NCBI GenBank assembly: GCA_902729315.2
Contig: LR746269.1
Coordinates: 711,001-775,000 of the forward strand
Reading direction: 5' to 3'
Length of the DNA: 64,000 nt
Source: Spirodela intermedia
Lineage: Eukaryota > Streptophyta > Magnoliopsida > Alismatales > Araceae
Positions 24,886 through 36,175 of the stretch are shown in pieces. The position numbers were made by a program, and so were the translations under genes. Below the pieces are notes generated by a model. The model searched no databases, was not told where the DNA came from, and saw nothing but the letters and a program-made list of their open reading frames with translations. Position 1 is the stretch's first letter, and every line of letters starts with the position of its first letter.

Positions 24886-25022
24886 GCCAGTTTGCAGAGC
24901 AAAGACGCCATTGAAAGTGGCACACTTTGCCTTGAAGGCTGGCAATAGTAATCTCTAAGTCAATTCTCCGTGCCTCTCAAGGTTTTCATTTTGTTGAAGG
25001 CCTCGAACAAGTTGATATATAT
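24886..25022 (+). ncRNA. Candidate H/ACA snoRNA, copy 3
   Basis: 137 nt. The hinge reads ATAGTA, still ANANNA. The tail box is AUA at 25017-25019 instead of ACA, a variant tolerated in some snoRNAs (family knowledge). Both guide pockets are unchanged. Confidence 0.7.
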
Positions 25023-25125
25023 GGATCAGGGCACGTGCTACTTTAGTTATCCTTCATGGGATATAGTCCCATCGGTTTTATGTCTTTATAAAATTTTCTG
25101 ACAGATTTGTCACAATTTGTTTCAA

Positions 25126-25263
25126 GCCAGTTTGCAGAGCAAAGACGCCATTGAAAGTGGCGAACTTTGCCTTGAAGGCTGGCAATAGCAATCTCTTAAG
25201 TCAATTCTCCGTGCCTCTCAAAGCCTTCGTTTTGTTGAAGGTCTCGAACAAGTTGATATATAT
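25126..25263 (+). ncRNA. Candidate H/ACA snoRNA, copy 4
   Basis: 138 nt. Hinge ATAGCA fits ANANNA. The tail box is AUA. The upper stem of the 3' hairpin changes GCCT/AGGC to GCCT/AGGT, which keeps a G-U pair. Confidence 0.7.
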
Positions 25264-25367
25264 TGATCAGGGCACGTGCTAATTTGGTTAGCCTTCATGG
25301 GATATGGTCTCATCCGTTTCATGTTCTTTTTAAAATTTTCCGATTGATTTGTCACAATTTGTTTCAA

Positions 25368-25504
25368 GCCAGTTTGCAGAGCAAAGACGCCATTAAAAAT
25401 GACGCACTTTGCCTTGAAGGCTGGCAATAGCAATCTCTAAGTCAATTCTCCGTGCCTCTCAAAGTTTTCATTTTGTTGAAGGCCTCGAACAAGTTGATAC
25501 ATAT
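25368..25504 (+). ncRNA. Candidate H/ACA snoRNA, copy 5
   Basis: 137 nt. Hinge ATAGCA, tail ACA at 25499-25501. The apical stem of the 5' hairpin has one mismatch (CGCCA/TGACG); all other pairs and both pockets are retained. Confidence 0.72.
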
Positions 25505-25673
25505 CGATCAGGGCAAATACTAGTTTAGTTTTTCTTCACTGGGCTTCGATTTTATATGAATTTTTAAAAAAAAAATGACTACTGTGCATGGGTTTAATGG
25601 AAACTGTTAAACATAAGAGATGGAATGCTCTCTCCATCACCAATAAAGTCCCATATGTAGCAGCTTTTTTAAG

Positions 25674-25813
25674 GTCAGTTACGGAGCAAAGACACCATCT
25701 AAAGTGGTGCACTTTGCATCGAAGGCTGGCAATAGTAATCTCTAAGTCAATTATCCGTGCCCCTCTAAAGCTTTCTCTTTTTTGTTGCCGGCATCAGACA
25801 AGTTGATACATAT
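25674..25813 (+). ncRNA. Candidate H/ACA snoRNA, copy 6 (diverged)
   Basis: 140 nt. The lower stem becomes GTCAG/CTGGC (a G-U pair) and the apical stem changes on both sides, from GCCA/TGGC to ACCA/TGGT, keeping pairing. Hinge ATAGTA and tail ACA (25808-25810) are intact. The 3' pocket has lost part of its guide (TTATCCGT instead of TTCTCCGT), so its target may differ or be lost. Confidence 0.6.
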
Positions 25814-25945
25814 CCATCTGGGCATATACTAGTCTACTTATCCTTTCACGGGCTGCGATTTCATCCATGCATGGGTTCAATGTTAACTGTTAAATAATAT
25901 ATGAGATGAATCTATTAATCTGGATATTAATATATAACGTCCTAG

Positions 25946-26683
<738 letters not shown>

Positions 26684-26812
26684 TGCTAGCTGTTAAGGGT
26701 TGACCTTAAAAGGGTCCGGAATTTAAATCTTTTTTAGTAGGATTTTTCCAGCGGATTTCCGTCCATTTTTAACTCCCCTTTTGAAAGTGTTTCTGATTGG
26801 TACTCAATAAGC

Positions 26813-26882
<70 letters not shown>

Positions 26883-27712
26883 CGGACCGATTCTCCATCA
26901 ACTAGAGCATACTTTACTTATTAAATAACTTACTGTTATTTAAATTCTCTACCTTCTCATCATATCAAGAACATACATGAATGGATTAAATCCAATCTAC
27001 CAGTGATGCCACAGCAAAATTCTCAGTGTCATTTGACCCAAAAACATAGCTGATACGCACCCTTAATCTTCTTATTAAACCAAAACGAGATTATGCAAGA
27101 CTGATCAATCAGATCATATGTTCTCCGTGTGCAGTTTCAGTTCCTTGAGTAATCATTTTCCATCTATTTCGTTCCTTCATCGAGTAAAATGTGAGCCCTG
27201 CTTGCTTCTCCAAGCTTTTTACATATAATATTCTTTCTAATCGTCCGGTACTCTTCATATATTTCTTCTTGAGAATTCATTTCTGAGCGGCCCGGTCATC
27301 GTTTGAGATACAAGTGCCCAACAAAAGAAGCAAGGGCTATCAAGAAAATACCTCGAATATTTTTATTATTATCTCTACAGCATATGATTTAAGGATATCA
27401 TCTAAAATAAAATAAAAAGGCGCTTGAGAGTGTGTTCTAAGGATATGGTTTGTGTATTTTGATGTTCAAAAAAAAAAAAGGAAAAGATAAAAATAAAAGG
27501 AGACCATGGATAGGATCACACGAGAGTACTATTTTCCTCCACAAACATATCTACACCACACAATAATATTATATATATATATGTATATATCCATATCTCT
27601 GTGTATACATACATACACACACGTATATACATACATGTATACGTAGAGAGAGAGAGAGAGAAGGGGGAGAGAGAGAGAGATTATGTACAGTTGTGGGGAA
27701 GGGTGAAGGTGG
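26684..27712. other. Convergent intergenic region with a (CT)n tract
   Basis: 3' flanks of uS8 (plus) and CYP711A (minus). A 63-bp (CT)n run lies at 26816-26878. AT, CA and GA repeats occur near 27570-27680. No gene seen. Confidence 0.5.
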
Positions 27713-30700
27713 TCAAGGCCATCGCTTGACGGGGCGGACTCTGATGCCATTTTTGAAGTTGAGGACCAGACCATAGTGGAACTCTGGGGGGTCCTTTATG
27801 GAAGGGGAGAGCTCGAAGACGAAGGATCTGTACAGATGGATGAGGGAGAGTTTGATCTCCATGAGGGCGAGGTTGTGGCCGATGCACATTCTTGGCCCAA
27901 TACCAAAGGGAATGTGCGCGTAGGGGTGCCGCCTCCTCTCCTCAGAGCATGCTGGGTCAAACCTCTCCGGCCTGAATTCGTCTGGCTGAGGGAAGTTCCT
28001 AGAGTCCTTGGCTAGAACACCCAGTGCTAGCCAAACCCATGTCCCCTGCACAAGGTTTTTTAGAGGATACCGGGTCGATTAGATTTATAAAACATATGTA
28101 TTAATTTCATGGTAATCGACGATTTGACGATGATGATGATGATGATCACATTACTAATGACATTTATTTTTGTTATTTTTCTAGTAAAATAAAAAAAATA
28201 TTTCATTTTTTGGAAATAATACTATCATTTGATTTTATCAAGATATACCACAATCGTGTGTTTGATTATGCAAATATAATAGTATCACGTTTGATGGATG
28301 AAAGAGCGCTTCCATGTGTCTTGAAGAACAGTAGCGCAATCATTAGTTTCAGTAAGAAAGCAACGAATTCGCTAATCTCAATATTCTTGAAGGTAACAAT
28401 ATTGAGGCCATTTAACTTTGGTAAAATTCACCACATATATGTCCAAGTGAAAAACTCGTACCATAGGTTCATGCCAGGTGGCATTTGCTGAAAGGTGCTA
28501 TTTTTATGAAGAAGCATTCGAGATAAAAATTCCAGTCTTTTTTCCAAATAAATAACCCATTTTTATCTTTATTTTTCTCATCTTGCCAAGATTCACAAAG
28601 GCCGATTACCTTGGGTAGGGTATAACCTCCTATCTGAACCTGTTGAGAGGTCTCCCTCGCCACCAAAGGAGAGACCGTGTAGAATCTCATGGCCTCCTTC
28701 ACCACCTGCCCATCATCACCAGAAGGAAACTAATCTCTTCAATAGATTGATGAGTTAAAAAAAAAATATTGAATCAATATTCAACTCTATGTACAAGTTT
28801 TTGAATGGTTAATGATGATAATCATAAGGTGCAAAATGCCATATTAGGAAAAAAATTGACATTTTGATGATGTTGATAACAATAATAATAAAGTGAAACT
28901 ATTATATTTCGTTACCGAATTTGATATATTGATTACCAGCATAGAACTCATCTTAAGACAAATTAGAAGAGACCGATTGCTGAGAAGCATGCCTGATCGA
29001 GGTAAGGAAACATGCAGCTGAGGTCGTCGGCGGTAGGAGATCTCCCGAGGGCGGCGAAGGCGTCGATCTCTGCCAGGAGCTTCCTCTCCACCTTCCGGTG
29101 CTTGGAGACCAAGTAGACCACCGAGCTCAGGGTGAAGGAAGTGGTGGCGGAGCCGGCGATGAGGTGCTCGAAGGCGAGCGCGCTTAAGTAGTCCGAGCTG
29201 AAGAGCTCCCTCGCCGGCGACTTCTTCCTGGCTCTCAATATCGCCGCCAGGACGTCCGGCAACTCTGCACCGCCATCGCCGGACCTCTTCTCCACCACCT
29301 GCCGGATCACCTCTGTGAGCTTCTCGGTGGTGCAACGCATCTGATAATCGGCCGTCCATGGGATCTTTCCCAGTAGCCACCTGAACGGCGGCTGGAGAAG
29401 CGGCGCGACGAGTCCGAGAATCGTGGAGAAGGAGCCTGAGAGGTCCATCTTGAGGGAATCCGTGGAGTAGATATGCTGCTTGAGGAAGGAGGAAGCCTCG
29501 TCGGCACCGCTGCCGCCGCCGCCGCCGGAAGGAGCCTCTCGGGAGAGGCCAAAGTCAAAGCCAAAGGCCGTCTTTCCGACGATGTCAATCGCCATCTTCA
29601 GGGAGAGGTGAGAGAAGTTGACTTCTTCTTCGCCGGAGAGGGAGCGGGTCGCAGACTCGACGAAGAATTGCATGGTAGGAACGAGACTGGCGAGGTGGGT
29701 GGGCTGATAGCAGGGAACTATCGTATTTCTCATGGACGACCACCTCGAATCCCTGAGAACGCCCCCAGAGAAGAACCATGAAGAAATGTCCCAAAATTGA
29801 AGAAGAAGAAGAACAAGTTTCTGAAGAACGAGAAAAAAGAACAAGAAGGGGAGCTGGAAGACGGAGAGTTCCAGGATAGGAAGAACCATGAAGAAATCCC
29901 ACGAACACGAAGAGGAAGAAAAAGTTTCTGAACCAGAAGAAGAAGAAGAAGAATGCCATGATAGGGAGAAACATGAAGAAATCCCACGAACACGGAGAGG
30001 AAGAACAAGTTTCTCGAGACCAAGAAGAAGAAGAGTGCCTGGATAGGAAGAGCCCTTTCTCATGGATGGGAGATCCAGAGGTAGGAGAAGGCTTGCTCCG
30101 GTTCATGATGTCCTTGAACTTCTTTATTCCGACTTCTCTGCAGAGCTCCGGGTCGGCGACTATCACGAGCGGCTGCCTTCCCATTTGGAATCTGCAGCCA
30201 CGGAGAGAATCCATTCCGTCAGATCGTAGGGGCTTACTCTCTGTTCTAATAGATAGCTCGATAATCTTGGTCAACTATCCGTCATCTTTCCAAAAAAAGA
30301 CACTTTTTTTTATAAATTGACGTGGGTCGTTTTCCCGTGAAAACCGTTTATTTCGTGAAAAATCGATAAAATATTCTCCCCTCGCAGGTCAACTATCGAG
30401 CACCCGAGTCAAAGCCGACGTCAAAGCATGAGTTCGGCAGGAAGAAAGAGACTACCTTCCTGGAGCTCGAGAGCCGCCGTCAATGGCGGCGATGCACAAA
30501 AATACACTTTTTTTTCTAAATCGATGTGCGTCGTTTTCCCATAAAAACTGTGCATTTCATGAAAAGCCGATGATATAATCTCCTCTCGCTGGTCAACTAC
30601 CAAGCACCCGAGCCAAAACGGACGTCAAAACATGAGTTCGACAGGAAGAAAGAAAGAGACTGCCTTCTTGGAGCTCCAGAGCCGCCATCAATGGCGGCGA

Positions 30701-30954
30701 TGGGCAGCCAGGGAGAGGAGATACCTGTAGATCGGGCCGTACTCCTCGGCGAGCGCCCTGAAGATATCCGGGCCGCTCTTGGCCAGCAGAGGGAGATGCC
30801 CCACGAGGAAGCCGACAGGAGGCCCCGGCACCTTCCTCACCTTCCAGTACGGAGCGTAGAAGTAGATCCCAAACACAACCAGCAAGAGCCCCAAGGCACT
30901 GAGACAAGCCGCCGATGGCCACAGCAAAGTCCCCACTATGGCCCCCATGGACAT
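27713..30954 (-). CDS. MAX1: Cytochrome P450 CYP711A (MAX1-like), strigolactone biosynthesis
   Basis: Five exons read downward: 30954-30725, 30191-30039, 29752-28993, 28705-28610, 28045-27713, giving 523 residues (521 if the better-context ATG at 30948 is used). The N-terminus has a membrane anchor followed by the Pro-rich KVPGPP hinge. Family blocks include [32 protein letters not shown]-helix [15 protein letters not shown], the ExxR motif KEAMRF, and heme motif [10 protein letters not shown] with its Cys near residue 467. MAX1 enzymes oxidise carlactone to carlactonoic acid at the ER in strigolactone synthesis (family knowledge). All catalytic motifs are intact. Two introns appear to start with GC (at 30038 and 28992) instead of GT. 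The second intron is a tandem repeat; if kept in the mRNA it would shift the frame. Confidence 0.93.
29753..30038 (-). repeat. Minisatellite forming CYP711A intron 2
   Basis: Three tandem units of about 85-110 bp make up the intron. In gene orientation each starts CTTCCTATC, CTCCCTATC or CTTCCTATC and ends GGGATTTCTTCATG or a close variant; the interior is CTT-rich. The exon 2 end itself reads CTTCCTATCCAG, so the exon boundary is part of the first unit. The intron runs GCACTC...CTCAG and its 286-bp length is not a multiple of three. Confidence 0.75.
30290..30703 (-). repeat. Tandem duplication inside CYP711A intron 1
   Basis: Two copies of about 205 bp, roughly 30290-30492 and 30493-30703, share CGTTTTCCC, GGTCAACTA, GAGCACCCGAG-like, CATGAGTTCG, GGAAGAAAGA and AATGGCGGCGATG. 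The second copy contains the inverted repeat GCCGCCATCAATGGCGGC. It ends about 20 bp from the exon 1 donor. Confidence 0.8.
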
Positions 30955-31025
30955 ATGGACAGAGAGTAGAGAGAGGATGGGGAGAAGGGTTGTGTTGCAG
31001 AAGAGAGAGAGGTGAAGATGGGGTC

Positions 31026-31031
31026 TATATA
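31026..31031 (-). promoter_or_regulatory. TATA box of CYP711A
   Basis: TATATA, within the palindrome CTATATAG, lies about 72-78 bp before the first ATG on the minus strand, a normal distance for a short leader. Confidence 0.6.
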
Positions 31032-31059
31032 GAGAAGAAGGAGGGAGAATATTGCTGTG

Positions 31060-31262
31060 GAGATACCGCAACTTGCATGCGGGTCTTCCGGGATGGTGAA
31101 GAAAAGAACGACTGGTATTAGAAGAGGCCCCGTTGAGGGTTCTATGGAGAAGCCGGTGCCGTCACTTCGTCGCCCATGGCGGTGCTCCTCACTGGTGCCT
31201 AGAAGATTCCTGGGGGGGCCGACTTTCTTCTCCTTCCAGCATCTACGAACTTGCGGACAATA

Positions 31263-31302
<40 letters not shown>

Positions 31303-31575
31303 CCATATCTTTCTATCAACCTAGGAAAAAGACGGGGAGGGCTCTGAACTGCTACTGGGGGCCATGGCGGGCGCTTCCCCGCCGTCGAATATGGAATCTT
31401 GAGGGAAAATTCTGCACCGTGCGTGGAATTCGTGCTCTCCCCACTGGCAGCGGCAACAGAAGGCTGCTCGAACGCTTTCACCGTGTAGATTCCTGGTCTC
31501 GGCATATCGACAGCAAGTAATGGCCTGCCAATTTGAAGCCAGCTCGAAGGAAGAAGAAGAGCGGCCACGGTTTCG

Positions 31576-31615
<40 letters not shown>

Positions 31616-31989
31616 CAGGTCATCTGCTCTTCTTCAACGACGAGCTGCTTCATCTGTCCTGGTCATATTGACATCTTCAATCGCCATGGAAATAATAACT
31701 TGTTCAAGCCCATCTCTCTCTCTCTCTCTCTCTCTTCAGTGCGCCAGTATCAGAGAGAAGGATTCAATGAAAAGAGGATAAAAAAACATCAGGTTTGTGA
31801 ACCACCATATGCTGAAACCAGCATGATTTAGCTCAACATCTGGTTTCCAGCAATGGGCATTCTGACGAGTTGTTTCATCAGATTCGACCAATCAACACAA
31901 GTTCAGACGGATGATCACGCGCAACACGAAGGATCCACACATAAATCGCCAAGAACACCCGAAGAACTGACTCCACCTTGGCCTCCCGC
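31060..31989. other. Intergenic DNA between CYP711A and LOG
   Basis: CYP711A upstream DNA and LOG 3' flank. (CT)n runs at 31265-31299, about 31576-31598 (followed by (CA)n) and about 31711-31732. Overlapping frames through these runs are low-complexity shadows. Confidence 0.5.
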
Positions 31990-34099
31990 TCAGGAGGTGT
32001 AGCCGAGGCGAGAAATCTCCCAGCTCTTACTGGGGACGACTTGCTCATGAGATGGAGTGTATTGCTGAAAAACATATCAAACACAAAGGTTACCAAGTTT
32101 AGAAGATCAAACGAGACGATTTGTATCACTGATGAACAAATGAAAAAAAAACCGAAAATTATCGAGCTTCGAAGATCAGACGAATAGTTTATTGCTGAAA
32201 AGCTTATGAAACACCCAAGTTATTACGTAAGAAAATAAGACGACCCAGAGAACATTGCTGAAGAACATAAAAAATACCCAAATCAAAGAAGCTTAGAGAT
32301 ATCAAACGAAATGGAGTAAATTCCTGAAGAACTTGTAAAAAAATTCAAATTATGATGTTTAGAAACTCAAATACGACAGAGCATATTGCTGAAGAACATG
32401 CAAGATACCCCGATTATGGTGTTTAGAAAATCAGACGAGACGGATTAAACTGCTGAAGAACGTATCAAATACACAAATTACAAGTTTGGAGCACTTTTGG
32501 ACCATCAATTGATGCCATAAAAGGAAATGATTACCTCCATCTTCGTCAGCAGTTCTTGGGCTGTTGGAGCTGAAACAATAATGTTCCTGGCTGTTGGATT
32601 GATGAAGCCCTCCTCCACCCCGTTATCAAATAATGCGAGCAGAGAATCGTAGTACCCATCAACATTTAATAGACCAACCTATGAATCCATCGGCAAAAGA
32701 TCATCAATTTTTTCTGTCTAAAGTCAAAAGTGGCCGCAACAAGAAATTCAAGAGCTGAATTACTCACTGGTTTATTATGAATCCCAAGCTGAGCCCACGT
32801 TATCATCTCTAGTAGTTCTTCCATTGTTCCGTAGCCTCCTTCGGATCTCAAGAAATAACCAACCATTCGGAGACTTTATCATTGCAAATAAAGTAAATAA
32901 AAAATCTTACTTAAGATATGAATGAAGGCCAGTGGAAGCCTAACCAGGAAGGGCGATGAAAGCATCGGATTGCCTGGCCATTTCAGCCTTGCGCTCGTGC
33001 ATGTCAGTGACAGTCCTGACTTCGCCCACAGTTTCACCGGAAATCTGCAAATATTGAGGCAATTATGGTACTTAATTGTTACTCACTAGACGATAATTCT
33101 CCATTTAATGAGTTTTGAGTGTTCGAATGCCAGTTTCTCAAGCACCATAGGTCGGATTAGGCTCTGGGATTTCAATGGAACATTCTTGATACATTAAAGT
33201 CACTTCCAACTGAGAAGACTGGAAAAAAAACTTATGAGGAAAATTAGATAGTTTTTATTATTTAATCGATAAATAATATGAGGAGAAATACTCATCCAGT
33301 CCAAACAGAGGAAGAGCATTCGGCAAAGAACTAGGAGCACACCTCAGGCGAAAATAATGAATGGGGATGTATAATTTGAATAAAGCACTGATGTCATATG
33401 CTTGAGATAATAAGGTCACTTTTCATTGAAAATATTTGAAAAATAAAATATCCGGGAAATTTCAGGGTTTTTTTTTAGTTTGTCGGAAAATAATGTGACG
33501 CAAAAGATTCATTCACCCGGACATAATTAGAGGAAGAACAGTCGACAATGGAGCACGAGCACACCTCAAGAGGCATCAGCGCGGTTGGAATTACCCTGCG
33601 TAGATTGTTGGAGAGAGAGAGAGAGAGAGAGTTCAACAACAGATAATGAATATGCATAAATAATTAAATAGGATATGAAATTATTGTCCCCGTCTCCCAA
33701 TTGTTTCTTACCCAAGAACATGGAAACCTCCATTGTGGACCGTCTGTGAGATCAAACCCATCAAACCAACGCTTCCCCCTCCATAGACCAGGTTAATCCT
33801 TCTTCTTACCTGTCATACGAATGACAGAAGACGCGATTTCAATAACAATAAACCCACATCAAATCGACGACTGAGCCGGAACCCATCCTCCAAAATCAAT
33901 CCATTCACACCGTTTTGATCGAATTTCTCAGAAAAAAAAATAAAGAGAACACCCAGAAAGTAAGAAGCACGAGGCGAGAGGAGAAGACCAGCTCGTGACC
34001 CAGCTCAAGAGCAGCCTCGCTGAAGACGCTCCTGTTCCCAGAGTTGCTTCCGCAGAAGACGCAGACGCTCTTGAACCTGCTCCTGAGTTCTCCGTCCAT
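31990..34099 (-). CDS. LOG: Cytokinin riboside 5'-monophosphate phosphoribohydrolase (LOG family)
   Basis: Seven exons: 34099-33989, 33809-33712, 33595-33565, 33044-32945, 32838-32768, 32678-32535, 32064-31990, giving 209 residues. Blocks in order are [56 protein letters not shown], the catalytic PGGYGTMEE at about residues 113-121, [13 protein letters not shown] and [12 protein letters not shown] enzymes release active cytokinin bases from nucleotide precursors in the cytosol (family knowledge). The ATG at 34099 is used because the longer frame starts with GTG. The short last exon (QYTPSHEQ...) is needed for the normal C-terminus, and its acceptor lies inside a 65-bp tandem repeat. Confidence 0.95.
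32061..32510 (-). repeat. Seven 65-bp tandem units spanning the last LOG acceptor
   Basis: Units start near 32061, 32126, 32191, 32254, 32320, 32385 and 32448 on the plus strand with ATTGCTGAAGAACAT-like sequence. In gene orientation each ends ...GTTCTTCAGCA, a polypyrimidine-AG acceptor look-alike. The unit closest to the exon is the real acceptor, at 32065. Confidence 0.85.
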
Positions 34100-35249
34100 C
34101 TCCCTCACCCCCACCTCCTCTTCCCCCTCCCTCCTCTACTCCTTGGAAGGAGAGGAGAGGCTCCAAAGGTGACCACAGGAGCGAAACTTCGGCGGAGATT
34201 ATGAAATGGGTAGAAGGCCCGAGGGGGGTGGACGAAGCTCTGAACCAGAGAGACACCCAACGGCACCCCTCCTCCAACTCTGTTGCGCGCGAGGGAAGAG
34301 GAAGAAGAAGAAGAAAGAAGAAGCCCACTCCCTCTTCGTCCCCAATCCAAACACTTACTGGGGACCCCGCTTGCCAACAGAAATCCTGCCCATTCCTTCC
34401 GCTCCACGCACCCATCCCGTCCCCGGCGGTGAATCTAGTGGGCACCCATGCGGACACATCACCAACTATGCATCTGTCTCTGTCTGACGTGCGCTACTCT
34501 CAGTACATATCTCTACGTTCTCTATTGATCCTCTCATGAAACTACGTGACAGCAGCGTGTTACTCCATACCGGGCCGCCATTTCATATTAAACGGGGCCG
34601 AGGGCGGAGCATTTTCGGAGACCGGTCCAAAGTTTATCGGGCCACTTGCCTAAAAGTTAAGCCCAAATAGAGCAATCCAATGGGCTTTCACCCCCCAAAA
34701 GTTGAACCTAAAATTAATAGTGCTTTCTTTCTTGATTGGCACATACCCCGTTTTCTATGTGCCATTCACTCCAGTCTGGGCCTTGCCAAAGCTAAAAGTT
34801 GGCCCAATATTTATTGGCCCAGCCCATCTTCATTTGTTGTCTTGGTTATTTTTGTCCATATTTTGTAACAAAAAAAGTCAACCCTACGGGCGTAGAGCCC
34901 GTGAAGTATTTCCGGTTTCCTTCCTGGAAAGCTGGAGGCTCAGTGGGCTGTGGAAGAGAGAGAGAGGAAGTTGAAGCGTTGAGTCATCCAAGTTATTTGG
35001 GCCTAAGCCTGGAAGGCCTCTTCAACCAACCTCTGTAGCAGGAAGCTAGTTATCTTTAAAGTCTATCCTCCTTCTCGCGGATCAAATGGCAAAAGTCTAC
35101 TCTTTTGACTTTATGCATCCATCCTGTTCTCTGCCTCACACTCTCTGATATTTTACCAAATAATCTCCAGGTCAACGGAATGTAATCCGCCCTGTAGATG
35201 TATTTTCTGTATGAGATGCAGAGCCAGGTAATTTCTTCACGGTTCAGTG

Positions 35250-35282
<33 letters not shown>

Positions 35283-36175
35283 AAGCCGACGAGATGGAGC
35301 CGCTCAACTTGCCCACAAAGCTTTTGGGTTGACTTTGAGACTAGTTTTCTTTGTAACAGATTTCAAGCTGAAAGTAAAACGATGGGTATGCATATTGTAC
35401 GGGTGTTGACTTTTTATGATTATTTTGATATTCTAATAATAGAAAATATCTGAAATCGAATGGCCGGTTTACCCGGTGACGGGATGAGATTGATTTCGAG
35501 ACAGAAATCTATAATAACCCAGAGTTTTACAACGTTCCAAGGCTTACTCAGCTTTTTTTTATTTTTTAAAATATAATGATTTTGTGATAGAATACTTATA
35601 AATTATATAAAGAACCATGAAAAATGGAAGATATATTCGGATAAATTGATAGAATAGATCATCGGCGGTTTATTAATCCGATAAATTGTTTAAAAGTTAA
35701 CATTATAAAATTACAGAAAAACCCCTGCCTAGGGGAATCAACGGCGACCACAAGTCTTCTCTCGAGGAGGGCATAGTTACTATTGCTTCCTCTTTTTGGG
35801 TGAAAATAATATTCAAATTTATTGGGGGGGGTTTCGCGTCCAAGGATGTGAACCCGTGAAAATTTTAAGAGGCACGTAAAATAAGGATTTATTGACTGGT
35901 TTGTATCATCTTCTTCGTGCTGGATTGGCTTCCCGAATGGGGGACCCCACAAGCAGCACTTTTTCCGTCCCCATTCTCTCTCCTCGCCTACGGATGAGGA
36001 TCCCTCTCTCTCTCGCTATGAGTCAGCACACCAGACGTGTGGTGTGTGGCGATGCGGTGCTGGGTTGCACTTTCCGGTGTCTATCTATCGCGGTGTCCTT
36101 AGTGGCCCCACCTGCTTCCCTCTGAGATATTTCATCACCGCCGCCTTCTCCGGTTTGGCCTATTGATCCTCCCTT
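34100..36175. other. Divergent intergenic region between LOG and ELF3
   Basis: LOG promoter side on the left and ELF3 upstream side on the right. GGCCCA-type motifs occur near 34810-34830. A (CT)n run lies at about 35245-35282. The part around 35520-35700 is AT-rich. No gene recognised. Confidence 0.45.

Noticed and set aside
23909-25806. Short frames in both strands across the uS8 leader intron
   Set aside because: They follow the repeated RNA units and shift with each copy; the conserved features are RNA stems and boxes, not codons.
24217-25813. CRISPR-like reading of the regularly spaced repeats
   Set aside because: Units are about 138 bp with variable spacers, in a plant ribosomal protein intron, and no cas genes are present.
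26816-26878. Long (CT)n runs here and at ten or so other places as regulatory elements
   Set aside because: Without conservation or expression data they are treated as microsatellites.
29585-30274. 229-codon frame running through the CYP711A minisatellite
   Set aside because: Its Phe-rich middle is the CTT repeat; downstream it is out of the P450 frame, so the block must be removed as an intron.
34100-34114. Five-residue N-terminal extension of LOG
   Set aside because: It would start with GTG; the ATG at 34099 is the first proper start.
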